Of a stretch of 64,000 nucleotides of DNA, positions 1 through 9,957 are shown one piece after another. Where the stretch lies: NCBI GenBank assembly GCA_009763385.1, contig CM019828.1, positions 22,639,000 through 22,702,999 of the forward strand, written 5' to 3'. The notes beneath the pieces are model-generated. The model made no database searches and was not told the DNA's origin. It worked only from the letters and a program-made list of their open reading frames with translations. The stretch's first letter is position 1. Each line of letters begins with the position of its first letter. Source of the DNA: Coix lacryma-jobi var. lacryma-jobi (Eukaryota; Streptophyta; Magnoliopsida; Poales; Poaceae). The translations under genes and the position numbers were made by a program.

Positions 1-1045
1 GGAAGCCTTCCCGCTTGGAGTGGCAGTCGCACTCCGACATGGCAACACGGTGCCCCGGCATGCGAGTCGCGGGGCGCTTTTTCTCCGGCGGCTTCACGGC
101 GACGCGGAGCAGGGAGCTCTCGTCCATGACGTACTCGTAGGTCCCCATGGAGAAGCACCGCCGCACGTCCTGGCTTCCAGGGTTGGCGCCTTCGGTGGCC
201 TGGCTTCTGAACTTGCCGAGCTTCACAGGAACGACCACCTCGTCCTTCTCCGCAGCCGCCTCTGCGGCGGCGACGGCGTGTTTCCGGTCCTGCCCCGCCT
301 GCTCCTGCTCCGTGACAAAGCTGAGGCGCGCGGAGGACGCCGCGTCGAGGCGATCGGAGACCGAGCCCGAGCCCTCGGAGCCGGCGGACTCGAGGACGAA
401 CACCAGCGGGCTGCAGCCGCCGCCGCAGGGGGAGAAGTCGGCGAGGAGGCTGCGGCGGCAGAGCGGGCAGGTGGAGTGCGACAGCAGCCACGTGTCGATG
501 CAGTCGACGTGGAACGCGTGGCTGCACTTGGGGAGCAGGCGGAGGCGGTCGTCGTCCGCGAACTCGCAGAGGCAGACCGCGCAGTCGAAGGGGTCCTTCC
601 CGCCGGCGCCGACCACGGCGCCGTAGAGGAACACCGGCAGCGCATCGATGAAGGACTGGTCCACACCGGCGTCGTGGAGGTGGAACAGCTGCTGAAGCTG
701 CCCCTGGAACGCGGTGGCGTTCGCGTCGCCCCCGTACGCGTCGCCGGGATCCCGCGGCGCCGGGCGGAGCAGGAACCGGACGAGGAGGTGCAGCAGGCCG
801 GAGACGAAGAAGATGACGGCCAAGATCAGGATGATGAGAAGGACGCTGGGGCTGATCCTGCTCTGGAAGCCCGCGTCAGAGGACGCCGACGCCACCGCCG
901 CCGGTGGCGGCGGCGGCGAGAACAGCGGCGGTAGCGATAACGGCGGCGGAGGAGGCGGCGGGAGGTACGGGAGAGGGAGCTGCAGCGGCGACGTGGGTGG
1001 CAGCGCGGCGTAGTTGATGGCTGCATGCATGGTGTAGTGGCTCAT
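1..1045 (-). CDS. ATL-family RING-H2 E3 ubiquitin ligase, C-terminus beyond window
   Basis: Membrane-anchored RING-H2 ubiquitin ligase of the plant ATL family; it would transfer ubiquitin from an E2 to substrates that cannot be predicted here. The frame is open for 348 codons without introns, as is usual for ATL genes, and runs off the left edge. From the N-terminus: a proline-rich segment (about 16-47), one transmembrane helix (about 66-88), the GLD-type motif GVDQSFIDALPVF (126-138), and the RING-H2 finger at C154, C157, C173, H175, H178, C181, C192 and C195, which has the ATL spacing C-x2-C-x15-C-x-H-x2-H-x2-C-x10-C-x2-C. The tail motif RRCFSMGTYEYVMD is typical of the ATL13/ATL46-like subgroup. 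The start chosen is the first ATG of the frame (1043-1045). The long plus-strand frames opposite it are GC-rich shadows. Confidence 0.93.
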   Translation of the reverse strand, partial: MSHYTMHAAINYAALPPTSPLQLPLPYLPPPPPPPLSLPPLFSPPPPPAAVASASSDAGFQSRISPSVLLIILILAVIFFVSGLLHLLVRFLLRPAPRDPGDAYGGDANATAFQGQLQQLFHLHDAGVDQSFIDALPVFLYGAVVGAGGKDPFDCAVCLCEFADDDRLRLLPKCSHAFHVDCIDTWLLSHSTCPLCRRSLLADFSPCGGGCSPLVFVLESAGSEGSGSVSDRLDAASSARLSFVTEQEQAGQDRKHAVAAAEAAAEKDEVVVPVKLGKFRSQATEGANPGSQDVRRCFSMGTYEYVMDESSLLRVAVKPPEKKRPATRMPGHRVAMSECDCHSKREGF

Positions 1046-1400
1046 GGCCCGGGTCAGGGGGAGCGCCTGACCCGTGATTCGATATGATCTAGAGAGCCAG
1101 GTAGGAGGAGGAGAAAGAAACAATTTGAAGGTGGTCAGCAGCAATGGTGAGAGTGTCGCCTGAATCTTGTGTCCTCTTCCTGACCGCCCCTTCTTCTTGT
1201 GATGGAGACAGATGTTGTGGAGGAGGAGATCATCACCAGAACTCCTCTGTCTGATCCTTGCAACGAAGAAACAGAGGAACAATGACAGAGTTTAACAGTG
1301 ACACAGCTGAACAGGTGCGGTTTGGAAGAGAGAGGATGGGAGGGGAGGGAGGGGAAGAGGAGGGAGGTCGATGTATAGGATAGTGATGGATCCTTAATGC
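1046..1400 (-). promoter_or_regulatory. 5' UTR and presumed promoter of the ATL gene
   Basis: Upstream of the ATL start on the minus strand. The last bases before the ATG form a perfect 9-bp stem with a 7-nt loop (1050-1058 pairing with 1066-1074). A strongly CT-rich tract on the coding strand (about 1320-1370) resembles grass 5' UTR pyrimidine patches. A weak TATA-like CTATACAT lies at 1371-1378. The transcription start is not determined by the sequence. Confidence 0.4.
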
Positions 1401-1513
1401 GGGGAGAGAAAAATGGAGAGAAGGATGGTCGTGGACTCGTGGTGAGAAATGGAGATGAAAATAAATTTGTTTGTCACCACTAATTAAGAAAAATACTCAC
1501 CATCCCAAAATAA

Positions 1514-1834
1514 GGTCCCGTTTAACGCAACTTAGCTTTATCACTAAAACTGTTTTTTTTAAGAAAAAATAGTTTTATGAGCAACTTTTCATATGAAGTT
1601 GAGTTATTTTGTAAAAAATATTTGACAAAATAGCTTTATCATCAAATTTATGCATGGTTGAAAGAGAGAAATAAAAGGGTAAGCTGTGAAAAACTATTTT
1701 TTAGTTTCATCTCAGTTTATGCTTTTGTGAGATGAGAGATAAAATAGCTTTATAGTAAAGCTGTTTTGAAAAAAAGGGTTTGACAAAAAAACCATTTGAA
1801 GTTGTTATAACTTATAAGCTATACCAAATAGATC
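1514..1834. mobile_element. Possible decayed MITE
   Basis: AT-rich, non-coding segment. The ends form an imperfect inverted pair (GGTCCCGTTTA on the left, and TAAATAGATC-like sequence on the right when read inward). The inside contains several inverted AGCTTTAT/ATAAAGCT motifs. The flanking triplets are TAA and TTA, so a target duplication is not clean. It is probably a non-autonomous DNA element, but too decayed to classify firmly. Confidence 0.35.
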
Positions 1835-2042
1835 TTAAAGTGTCCTTTAACATTTCTGAACTTTGACTATGTTTATAGTGCATAATAAATATTATTATAT
1901 TAACTGTTGAATATATTTTATAATAATGTATTTGAAGCTATGAATGTTGTTGATATTTTTTCAATAAATCTAATCAACCTTAAAAAAATGACCTATAGAG
2001 AGAACCCAAAAACCATACTTCGATGATTGAGTAATCCTCTAA

Positions 2043-2389
2043 GAGCATCTCCAACGATTTTGCAAATGGGCTTTGCATTCTTGTTTTTACAAAAAAGTGT
2101 AAAAATCTCCTATCCAACAGTTTGCCAAATGAGCTTGGCATTTTTACCAAAACTTGGCAAACACCAGGTGATATTTGGTATATATGTCAAGCTGCGGTTC
2201 GCTTGACAAACGCCCTCGCGTGCTACTCCCGCGGGATATTTCCCTCTCGCGCACACATTTTTTTAGTTTTGCTAAGTCTAAATGCAAAACCGTTGGAGAT
2301 TGATTCTTTTTACCTTTGCCATATTAATTTGAAAGTTGGCAAATACCATATTTTGCCAAACAAAAAATGCAAAACCGTTGGAGTTGCTC
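2043..2389. mobile_element. PIF/Harbinger-like MITE (GAGCATCTCCAACG family)
   Basis: Terminal inverted repeats GAGCATCTCCAACGATTTTG and (right end, inverted) GAGCAACTCCAACGGTTTTG are flanked by a direct TAA on both sides (2040-2042 and 2390-2392). A 3-bp TWA duplication is the PIF/Harbinger hallmark. A second, internal pair of related inverted motifs (about 2104-2125 and 2281-2305) suggests an internal duplication of the terminus. No transposase is present, and open frames inside it are not genes. Confidence 0.8.
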
Positions 2390-2453
2390 TAACTCAACTC
2401 TTTTGCCCTATTTAGTGTAGCCTCCAACTAGCTCCGACTCCTCCTAGTACCTA

Positions 2454-2748
2454 GGTCAATCTCAATTGTGAGTTTTATTTTGTTGTTTCCAAGACTGCCA
2501 TGTCATATGAAACAAAATAAAACTTGAATGAAACTCTCCATTGAGAGTGAGAGTTTCATTCTAGAGTTTCATAAGCATTAAACTTCATGACTCATAGAGA
2601 GTTGGTATTCGTGCCAAGAGAGTTTCATCTAGATGAAACTCATTTCTTCTCTCTCTTCTTAAATACAATGTCATGTCATCAAAAGTGCTTATGTGACAGC
2701 ATATTTAATGCAAATAAAACTCAAATAAAACCCCAATTGAGATTGGCC
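2454..2748 (-). mobile_element. MITE, same family as 57014-57295
   Basis: Ends GGTCAATCTCAATTG and CAATTGAGATTGGCC are inverted repeats. The inside is AT-rich with repeated GAGTTTCAT/ATGAAACTC motifs and a TCTAGA-centred palindrome. A second copy lies in the opposite orientation at 57014-57295. Flanking triplets CTA and TTA suggest a decayed 3-bp target duplication. Confidence 0.7.
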
Positions 2749-3215
2749 TTATAGTAAGAAGCTATTTGTATTTTTTTCTTAAAATAAATTACAAATAGTG
2801 AAATCATTATTTTTTACCTTCATCGGCATAGGCTCACACTATTTTCTCCAACGAGTTGAATTTCATATCCATACCTGCACCCACGTGTAGAATTTTATAT
2901 CCGCATCTGCACTCATGAGTTCAGCCAATTGAAGTTATGTCTCGTTTAAGCTATAAACCGGCTTTAATCCGTACAAATTAGTCATAAAATATTATTTTTT
3001 TTCTCTCACAGTAAATTAGTCATTTCAACTTATCAACCGGCTTATAAGTCCTGTCGAACAGAGCCTAAGATACTTTCTCCTTTTCTCCAACCGTGGAAAC
3101 ACCAAAATAATACATTTGATCTCTTCTTTTTAACCTATGGCGACTTACGTTCTCGGGCTATATAGCAAATGCCATTGTCTTTATTTTTTTTTTGTCTCTA
3201 GCGGCTTCTCCCTTT
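2749..3215. other. Intergenic, AT-rich, no gene seen
   Basis: No coding signal. Around 2935-3065 there is a fragment with AACCGGCTTTAA- and AACCGGCTTATAAG-like motifs, related to the sequences near 4550-4615 and inside the 219-bp duplication at 56073-56510. It is probably debris of a dispersed DNA transposon. Confidence 0.4.
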
Positions 3216-4185
3216 CACTACCAAAATCCTGAATTACTTTGGCGGCCACAAATTTTCTTGAGTGCCAAAATAAAACCGTCAAGGAAAGTATAGTTTCCTT
3301 GGTTGCATATATCAACCTCCAAGGAAATGGATATTCTTGAGTGCTAAACCAAACCGCCAAGGTAATTCCATGTTTCTTTGAGTGTTGTTACAAACCGCCA
3401 AGGTAATGTTAATTTTTTTGGGTGCTATTTGAAACCGCCAAGGTAAATCTTATTTCCTCGTGTGCTATTCGAAACCGCCAAGGTAATTCCTATTTCCTTG
3501 AGTGCTATTCAAAACCACCAAGGTAATTCTAAGAGATTTAAAATTTATTTTTTAAAAAAATTTACAAATGACCTCGGATAGTGATTTGGCCTAAACCAAA
3601 GTTGTAGTATTCGACGAGATCTTAAAAGTTTTAGTTTAAACTTTTTACATTTGAAATCATTTAGAGTTTCAAATATGCACTACAAGATTCCATAAAGTTA
3701 AAATAGAAGAATAAGTTAGGTATTCACAAATAACTCAATGGTGTAGTGGTTAGGGCATTTCAATCTAAAGCTTCAGGTCATGAATTCAATTCTTAGGAGC
3801 TACATAAGGTGGAGTTTGTTTTTGCTGATTTATGATTTTTGCTCATGTTTCCTTGATGGTCGATTGCCGTCAAGAAAAATAGTTTCCTTGGCGGTTAGAA
3901 ACATTTTCTTGGAGGTTAATGGCCCTCAAGGAAACTATTTTACTTGCCGATTATAGTATTTTCTTGGCTCTCTAGCAAATTAAGTAAGGTCTCAATTTGC
4001 TTGACGGCTAGCCTTCAAGAAAATCATCCTTGAGTGTCAAAATCGCCAAGGAAACTAGTTTCCCTTGCCTCCTATCCTTGAGTGAATTTTCTTGATGGTT
4101 TATGGTCAAGGATTATTATCTTGGCGGGTTTTTCCCTTTTCTTAGCGGTTTTTGGCACTCAAGGCAATTCAGGATTCTGGTAGTG
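3216..4185. mobile_element. Non-autonomous CACTA (En/Spm) element
   Basis: Starts CACTACCAAAATCCTG and ends with the inverted CAGGATTCTGGTAGTG. It is flanked by identical TTT triplets (3213-3215 and 4186-4188), the 3-bp duplication expected for CACTA elements. Subterminal regions are packed with short repeats of the type AAACCGCCAAGGTAA on the left and inverted versions on the right, which are the presumed transposase-binding repeats. There is no transposase reading frame. A tRNA-like module sits near the middle (3739-3792). Confidence 0.88.
3739..3792 (+). other. tRNA-like Pol III promoter module inside CACTA element
   Basis: TGGTGTAGTGG (3739-3749) fits the Pol III A-box consensus TRGYNNANNGG exactly. 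ATTCAATTC (3784-3792) matches the B-box GWTCRANNC at 8 of 9 positions, 34 nt downstream. No full cloverleaf with an acceptor stem is evident, so this is tRNA-derived rather than a tRNA gene. Confidence 0.5.
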
Positions 4186-5132
4186 TTTGAATCCAGCAAG
4201 CACCAACACAACACACAACAACCTCAATGACATGTGTGTTTTGTTGCCCTATGGCCTCCCTCCTAGCTAGGAATTGGCAATGGATAAATAAGGTACAGGG
4301 TAGAGTAAATAAAAATCTTCGGTTTACTAATGGGTAAAATTTCATGTATGCCTTATACTTTCAGGTAACATTTTTCACATGCAACTGTACCACACTCACG
4401 AGTTAGATTGTCAATGCAATAGATGGAATCGTTTGAATTTTAAACACTAATAGGTGAAGTAACACACTCACACTTGTATCCATGGGTACAATTCTATATC
4501 CGTACTTGCACCCGTGGGTGAATTTTTGTTGGTTTGTTTGCTTCAGCCTATTAGCAGGCTTATCAATCGACATAATAGTGTTCACTCGCTTCAGCTTATC
4601 AGTCGGCTTATAATTATTACTAGTGCATAGGATTGTCATCGCCTTTGAGCCTCATGCTTTGCTACTAGCTCTTGAACCACTTTATGCCTAGTCCAATCTA
4701 ATGCTACTAGCTTCCTTCCAAGCCAACTAAGCCAACTAGATTCAAGTGAAAGGAAACATGAACCATAATTCTTAACCATGAACCCTAAATTGGCTTGCGT
4801 GATAAAGTGAGTGAAAAAACTTGCTTCCACAAAAATCAAGATAGTTAGCTAGCAAAATATCCGAACAACATCTTCTATTCTAACATTTTATCATGTAATG
4901 AAGGCTAGGCAAGTTCTAGCAAAAGGATCTAAAAAACCCTCAAGTGTAGACTGTAGCGGTGGAGGTGAGGAGGATAGAAAGAAGGAACGGAGGATGATGG
5001 TAGAGAAGCACGATGAAATGCAACACCGACGTAGGGACAATGTTTGTTAGAAAGCGGAGAGATGGCGAGTAGGGTAGAATGGGGCGTGAGGTGACAATAG
5101 CAATCTGGTTGGAATGATTGGGTTTAAGCTGA
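4186..5132. other. Intergenic, no gene seen
   Basis: Low-GC sequence without a convincing coding frame; the longest frames are short and lack recognisable motifs. The segment about 4490-4615 repeats motifs seen at 2870-3065 (a 'TATATCCGTACTTGCACCC'-like phrase and CTTATCAGTCGGCTTATAA). From about 5074 the sequence begins a tandem duplication whose second copy is interrupted by the CACTA element at 5222-5702. Confidence 0.5.
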
Positions 5133-5205
5133 CACTAATAGAGGAAGGGACTTTAGTCCCGGTTGGGAAGGCCCTTTAGTCCCAGGTTTGCCAACCGAGA
5201 CTAAA
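5133..5205 (+). mobile_element. Truncated CACTA 5' end
   Basis: CACTAATAGAGGAAGGGACTT followed by CTTTAGTCCCGGTTGG-type subterminal repeats; the element stops after about 73 bases. It belongs to the same family as 5749-6167 and is preceded by the same about 55-bp flank, so it is the truncated first copy of a local tandem duplication. Confidence 0.65.
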
Positions 5206-5221
5206 GTAGAATGGGGCGTGA

Positions 5222-5702
5222 CACTACTACAGAAAGGGCCTTTAGCCCCGGTTGAAATGGGCTTTTACCCCGGGTATCCCAACCGAGGCTAAGAATCCGG
5301 GACTAAAGGTCCCGGCCTTTAGTCCCGGGTGCTTTCAACCGGGGCTAAAGGTCCAGAGAGGAAAAATAAATGTGTAACTCAGCACATCTCGCCTCAGGCA
5401 CGCTTACCAACTGAGCTACGCAACCCACGTGATGTAATTCTGGACGTTTTCCTTTTGAATCCACTCGTGAAGGACCTTCAACCCCGGTTGCTAACACCAA
5501 CCGGGGCTAAAAGGACCTTTAGTCCCGGTTGGTACCACCAACCGGGGCTCCCGGTTGGTAATACCAACCGGGGCTAAAGATTCACCTTTAGGCTCGGTTG
5601 GTAATACCAACCGGGACTAAAAGTCTTTAGCCCCAGACGCAAATTTTTACCAAGACTAAAGCTCAGTTGACTGATCGTCCAAAGGCATGTTCTCTACTAG
5701 TG
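5222..5702. mobile_element. Non-autonomous CACTA element with TGA target duplication
   Basis: CACTACTACAGAAAGGGCC at the left and the inverted TTCTCTACTAGTG at the right, flanked by TGA on both sides (5219-5221 and 5703-5705). The inside is dominated by AACCGGGGCTAAAG / CTTTAGTCCCGGTT subterminal repeats in both orientations. A tRNA A-box-like TAGCTCAGTTGG is present on the minus strand (5407-5418), but the matching B-box has been lost by a small deletion. It carries no transposase. Confidence 0.87.
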
Positions 5703-5748
5703 TGAGGTGACAATAGCAATCTGGTTGGAATGATTGGGTTTAAGTTGA

Positions 5749-6167
5749 CACTAGTAAAGAAAGGGCCTTTAGTCCTGGGTGAACAACCGGAGATAAAAGT
5801 CATCTCAGGAGAAAAAATAAATGTGTGTGTGTGAGATTCAAACTCAGTACCTCTCGTCTCGCGCATAAACTCACTTACCAACTCAGCTACACAACTAATG
5901 TGATATAGTTCTTGACGCTTTTCTTTTGAATTCACCCGTGAAAGACCTTTAGTCCTGGGTGAAAGGCTTTTAGTCTCGGTTGGTAACACCAACCGAGACT
6001 AAAAGGCTACTCTTTAGTCCCGGTATTACCAACCGGGACTAAAGGTTGGCCTTTAGTCTAGGTTGGTGTTGTCAACCGGGGCTAAAAATCTTTAGTCGGG
6101 GACACAATTTTTTATCGAGACTAAAGCTCAGTGGATAGATCGACCAAAGATCTGTTCTCTAATAGTG
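5749..6167. mobile_element. Non-autonomous CACTA element, sister of 5222-5702
   Basis: Starts CACTAGTAAAGAAAGGGCC and ends TTCTCTAATAGTG; flanks TGA (5746-5748) and TAA (6168-6170) give a one-mismatch target duplication. It has the same CTTTAGTCCCGGTTGG subterminal repeats as its neighbour. The minus strand holds a complete tRNA-like module (5835-5889). Confidence 0.8.
5835..5889 (-). other. tRNA-like Pol III promoter module inside CACTA element
   Basis: Minus strand: A-box TAGCTGAGTTGG (5889-5878) and B-box-like GTTTGAATC (5843-5835), separated by 34 nt. The B-box matches at 8 of 9 positions. Spacing is the same as in the module at 3739-3792 although the element family differs. Confidence 0.5.
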
Positions 6168-6309
6168 TAAGGCCAATCGAAGTTGTTGGTTTCATAATGT
6201 ATGCTAAAACTGTCAATAGATTTTGGACCATAAATCTAAAGGAGAAACAATCTAACCCCAAATTAATTTCTGACAGTCAGAGTACATAGCCATCTACGGA
6301 TCCATCTTA

Positions 6310-6541
6310 GGCCACGTTCAGATTCCAAAATCTCCTCAAATATTTTGCGCAGTACCTATTTTAGACGCATGCATGGAGCATTAAATATAGGTAAAAGAAA
6401 TAACTAATTGTACTTTTGGTCTGCTCATTTCGAGACGAATCTTTTGAGTCTAGTTAGGTCATGTTTGGACAAAGTTTGTCAAATAACAACGAAAGTGCTA
6501 CAGTAACATTTCGCCACATTTTTCGCGAACTGAACAAGGCC
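6310..6541. mobile_element. Tourist-like (PIF/Harbinger) MITE with TTA duplication
   Basis: GGCCACGTTCAG at the left and the inverted CTGAACAAGGCC at the right, flanked by TTA on both sides (6307-6309 and 6542-6544). The internal phrase GAGACGAATCTTTTGAGTCT is the conserved core of a very common grass Tourist family. A second copy lies at 57426-57667. Confidence 0.88.
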
Positions 6542-7072
6542 TTATTTCCATCCCATCTCATCATGGAGGGGAGGGAATTCATTTCAAAACCTGTTTGAGT
6601 TTAATGGAGACGCATGGCCGAACCAGAGGGTAGGTTTGCGAAATTAGTGCACAATTGTACTATCTATACAACTGTAGTGTCTGGAACATTGGCATAGTAG
6701 GTGCTGAATTGTTTTAAAAACACTTGTGTGTAGACGTGTACTGTAGGAGTAGTAGATTACTCGTCCCTTCGAAACGACACACTGCATCGGGTAAACTAGC
6801 GCGACTGCCATTCGATCTGTAGCTTCTAGTACTGAGCTGGTGTGGACTTTGTAACTACGGACAAAAGAGAAGGGAGATTAGAAGCACACAGCACCAACAC
6901 CGAGTTAGGACTTGGGAGAAGATGCATGATTAGTTGGATCTTGGGTAATAAAGCCTAGTTTTGACTTTGCCACAACACCTATCAGCAGCCTGCTCAAAGC
7001 CCCATTAATCCCTCCCATTTTTCTAACGTCTGTAGTACACACGAGGCATGAATTGAGAAACCTGCTACCACT
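6542..7072. other. Intergenic, no gene seen
   Basis: No coding frame with recognisable content and no repeat with clear ends. The short minus-strand frame spanning 6905-7144 runs into the neighbouring fold-back element and is not a gene. Confidence 0.5.
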
Positions 7073-7415
7073 GCCGTCCGCAATGGTGTTTAAATCGCTA
7101 GCTATTTGATCTTTAGGAAGAATGCTATTGGCTCTCAATAGCAACTTACAAATAGCTAGCTAGATGAGACATATAAATAAATACTATTTTGATGAGACAA
7201 CTTACAAAAGTAGCACTCTTATTGGCTATCGAAGAGAGAGATCAAATAGCTAGCTATTAGGAAGTCGCTAGCTATTTGATTTCTCGCCTCGATAGCCAAT
7301 AAGAGTGCTACTTTTATTTTATTTTTATACGTCATCTCGCTAGCTATTTGTAAAGTGCTATTGAGAGCCAATAGAATTCCTCATAGCTAGCTATTTGACA
7401 ACCATTGCGGATGGC
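7073..7415. mobile_element. Fold-back MITE with long inverted arms
   Basis: Nearly the whole element is an inverted repeat. The ends are GCCGTCCGCAATGG and CCATTGCGGATGGC, each followed inward by TAGCTAGCTATTTG-like and ATTGGCTCTCAATAGC motifs. The centre has two further arms (CACTCTTATTGGCTATCG against its inverse) around about 7250. Transcribed RNA would form a long hairpin. Superfamily and target duplication are not clear. Confidence 0.7.
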
Positions 7416-7669
7416 CTAATGGCTTGAGAGAGAGGGAGTGCTCTCATGTGGGCCCCAAGCTGTGAGACATGAATGCCAATAGGTTGGCAGGTCAACCTGC
7501 TATCAGGTGTAGGAGTCTGTAGCAGTGGAAGTTGGAAGCGATGAACAATTGAACATGTTTTATGGTTCGAAAATCTTTGTTCAATCTGGGGAACAGATCT
7601 GTTTGCATAAGGACAATGAGCATAAGTTGCCAGTTGTTTTCAGCCAACTATCAGAAATGTTTGGACTTG

Positions 7670-8225
7670 ATGCTCTGTTTGGATTCCCCTGTTAAATTTT
7701 TAGTCACCTAGACAAGGACTAAACTTGTCACCGGATGTTTGGTTTGAGTGACTAAAAGAGACTAAAATATGCATTTTAGTTAGGAGTGTTTGGCTTCAAA
7801 GTGACAAAAAATGAGGTTTAGTACTATTTAACAACTCATGGGTGACTAGGTGGCTAAACCATTTTTAGCCTCTTTTATTAGGGGTGTTTGGATCAAAAGT
7901 AGTTAACTGTAACTAAATTTAGCTGACTAAGTCCCTGTTTAGTTGGTTTAGTCACTGCATTGAATGTTGTTTGGTTTGGATAACTAAAAGAGGTATTTTA
8001 ATCTCGTTTAGTAAGGGGTGTTTGGCTCTAAAATGACTAAAAGTAACTAAAAGATGAGGTTTAATCTTGTTTAGCTCCTCATTTATGACTAGATGACTAA
8101 AGCTCTTTAGTCCTATTTAGTTAAAGTGTTTCGATGAAAAGGGACTTAATCTATACACTAAATTTTAGTTGGAGGTAACCAAACAAGCAATAATTTTTAG
8201 TAGGGAGTAACCAAAAACACTCACT
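7670..8225. mobile_element. Two adjacent degenerate hAT-like MITEs
   Basis: Contains many GACTAAA/TTTAGTC motifs. Two halves (about 7670-7930 and 7935-8225) share the phrases GTTTGGTTTGG...ACTAAAAGAGG and GGGTGTTTGGCTC, suggesting two related copies side by side. Ends such as GTTTGGATTCCC and GGTAACCAAACA are typical of grass hAT-derived MITEs. Exact borders are uncertain. Confidence 0.45.
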
Positions 8226-8622
8226 TGCTCGACTGCTCGAGCATAGAGAAGACTGAAAATCACATGTAATGGCGTAAGCATGCTGTGGAACCAAAAATAC
8301 CTTTTCCCCTGATTTCTACTTGGAGAGTCAAGCGCTCATCCTAGATTTAAAAACTGAGCCAAAACTTTTAATTTTAGAAACAGGCTTAATATTGTCTTTG
8401 CCAGAAGATACTCTTTTATTATATTAATTCAATTTTTCCTTTGTTAGAAGGCACTTTTCTATTATGTTAATTGGCTCGTAAATATTATAGCTATTGAAAT
8501 AATATTATCTAGGAGTCGATGGGATAGAGAAGTTATACGTAACCAAAATACCAATAACTATTATAGTACACTCATAGTAGTTATCTAAAAAACTATAACT
8601 TTTACATATGAACTTATATGAG
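8226..8622. other. Intergenic, no gene seen
   Basis: AT-rich spacer without a coding frame, RNA gene or recognisable element ends. Confidence 0.5.
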
Positions 8623-9957
8623 CACTAATACATAAATGATTTTTAGGACGCCTCTCTTTTTTAATAGAGGAAGTTCTCTTAGCACACCGTCTCTAATCTT
8701 CATAGACGGAGTTGTAGCTATATAACCGTTGTTGAAGATCTATTTTCAGGGGTGGTTCAATTAAAAAACCACCTATAAAAATATGTTTTTAGGGATGGTT
8801 TTGTTAAAAGAACCGTCTCTGAAAATATGATTTTCAAAGACGGTTGACTAAGTCAGCTGTTCTTAAAAATAACTGCAACATAAAATAAATTTATATCTTT
8901 TTCAAATAAAATCGGATAAAGATAAAATTTATATCAAAATTGTAGAGCTTGACTAGATCTAAAACTTTATAGTTGATAAAACGTTTGTTTAAGATCATTT
9001 AGAGTTCCAAACGTATAAATTAAGTTTCAGATTTTGAATTTCAATTTTTTTTAATTTTCAAATGACCTTGGAAGGAGAAATATCTTATATGATAATTGTA
9101 GTACTAGACAAGATCTAAAACTTTGTAGTTGAAAGTTTTCTTGTTTAAGATTGTTTATGAGTTAAAATATCAATTATGAGATTCATATATATTAGTACAA
9201 AAGTACAAATAGACAACATCGTAGAACTAAATATAAGTGAATGTGTGGTGTAGTGGTAGGGGGTGAACCGTGGGAGCAAGGGGTTGTGAGTTCAAAATTA
9301 TGGTGTTTGGCACTTATAGAACATTTAAGATTTTAGGTGAGAAATAAATTGTGTGAACTAGGATCCTTTCGGCTACATTAAAAAATATTTTATAGTTTTA
9401 TTAGCTCCATATATTTTTTAACAAAATTGAAAATTTTATTTTTGGGATGATTGGCCAATTTTTAGAGACGGTTATCTAAAGAGAGTCGTTCCTGAAAATT
9501 GATTTTAGAGGCAGTTTTAAAACCGCCTCTGAAAATAACTTATTTTTAGAATCAGTATCATTGTAGCAGTTTTTTCAAACTGTCCATGAAAACTGATTTT
9601 GACTACCCCTAAAAAGTTATAGAACATTTAAGATTTAAAGTGAGAAATAAATCGTGTGAACTAGGATCCTTTCGGGTACATTAAAAAATATTTTTTATTT
9701 TTATTAGCTCCACATATTTTTTAAAAAATTGAAAAAATATTTTTTGGGATGATTGGCTTAAGTCAACCGTCTTTAAAAATTAATTTTTAGAGACGATTAT
9801 CTAAAGAGAGTCGTTCCCAAAATTTGATTTTAGAGGCGATTTTAAAACCGCCTCTAAAAATAACTTATTTTTAGAATCAGTATCATTGTACCAGTTTTTT
9901 CAAACTGCCAATGAAAACTGATTTTGACTACCCCTAAAAAGCTTTTTTGTACTAGTG
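8623..9957. mobile_element. Non-autonomous CACTA element with internal tandem duplication
   Basis: Left end CACTAATACATAAATGATTTT and inverted right end AAAAGCTTTTTTGTACTAGTG pair as CACTA termini. Flanking triplets GAG and AAG differ by one base. Subterminal repeats are of the AACCGTCTCTGAAAAT / AGAGACGGTT type. About 300 bp of the right part is duplicated in tandem (about 9312-9613 and 9614-9943). A tRNA-like module lies at 9246-9298. No transposase was found. Confidence 0.8.
9246..9298 (+). other. tRNA-like Pol III promoter module inside CACTA element
   Basis: TGGTGTAGTGG (9246-9256) is an exact A-box. GTTCAAAAT (9290-9298) matches the B-box consensus at 8 of 9 positions, 33 nt downstream. 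The A-box and its flank (GTGGTGTAGTGGT.AGGG) are the same as in the CACTA element at 3216-4185, although the termini of the two elements differ. Confidence 0.5.

Noticed and set aside
20..934. Long plus-strand open frame (304 codons) opposite the ATL gene
   Set aside because: Low-complexity R/A/E-rich translation, shadow of a GC-rich coding strand. The minus-strand frame has a full RING-H2 finger and transmembrane helix.
3739..3792. tRNA gene
   Set aside because: A- and B-boxes are present but no acceptor stem, anticodon arm or terminator run of a working tRNA could be folded by eye.
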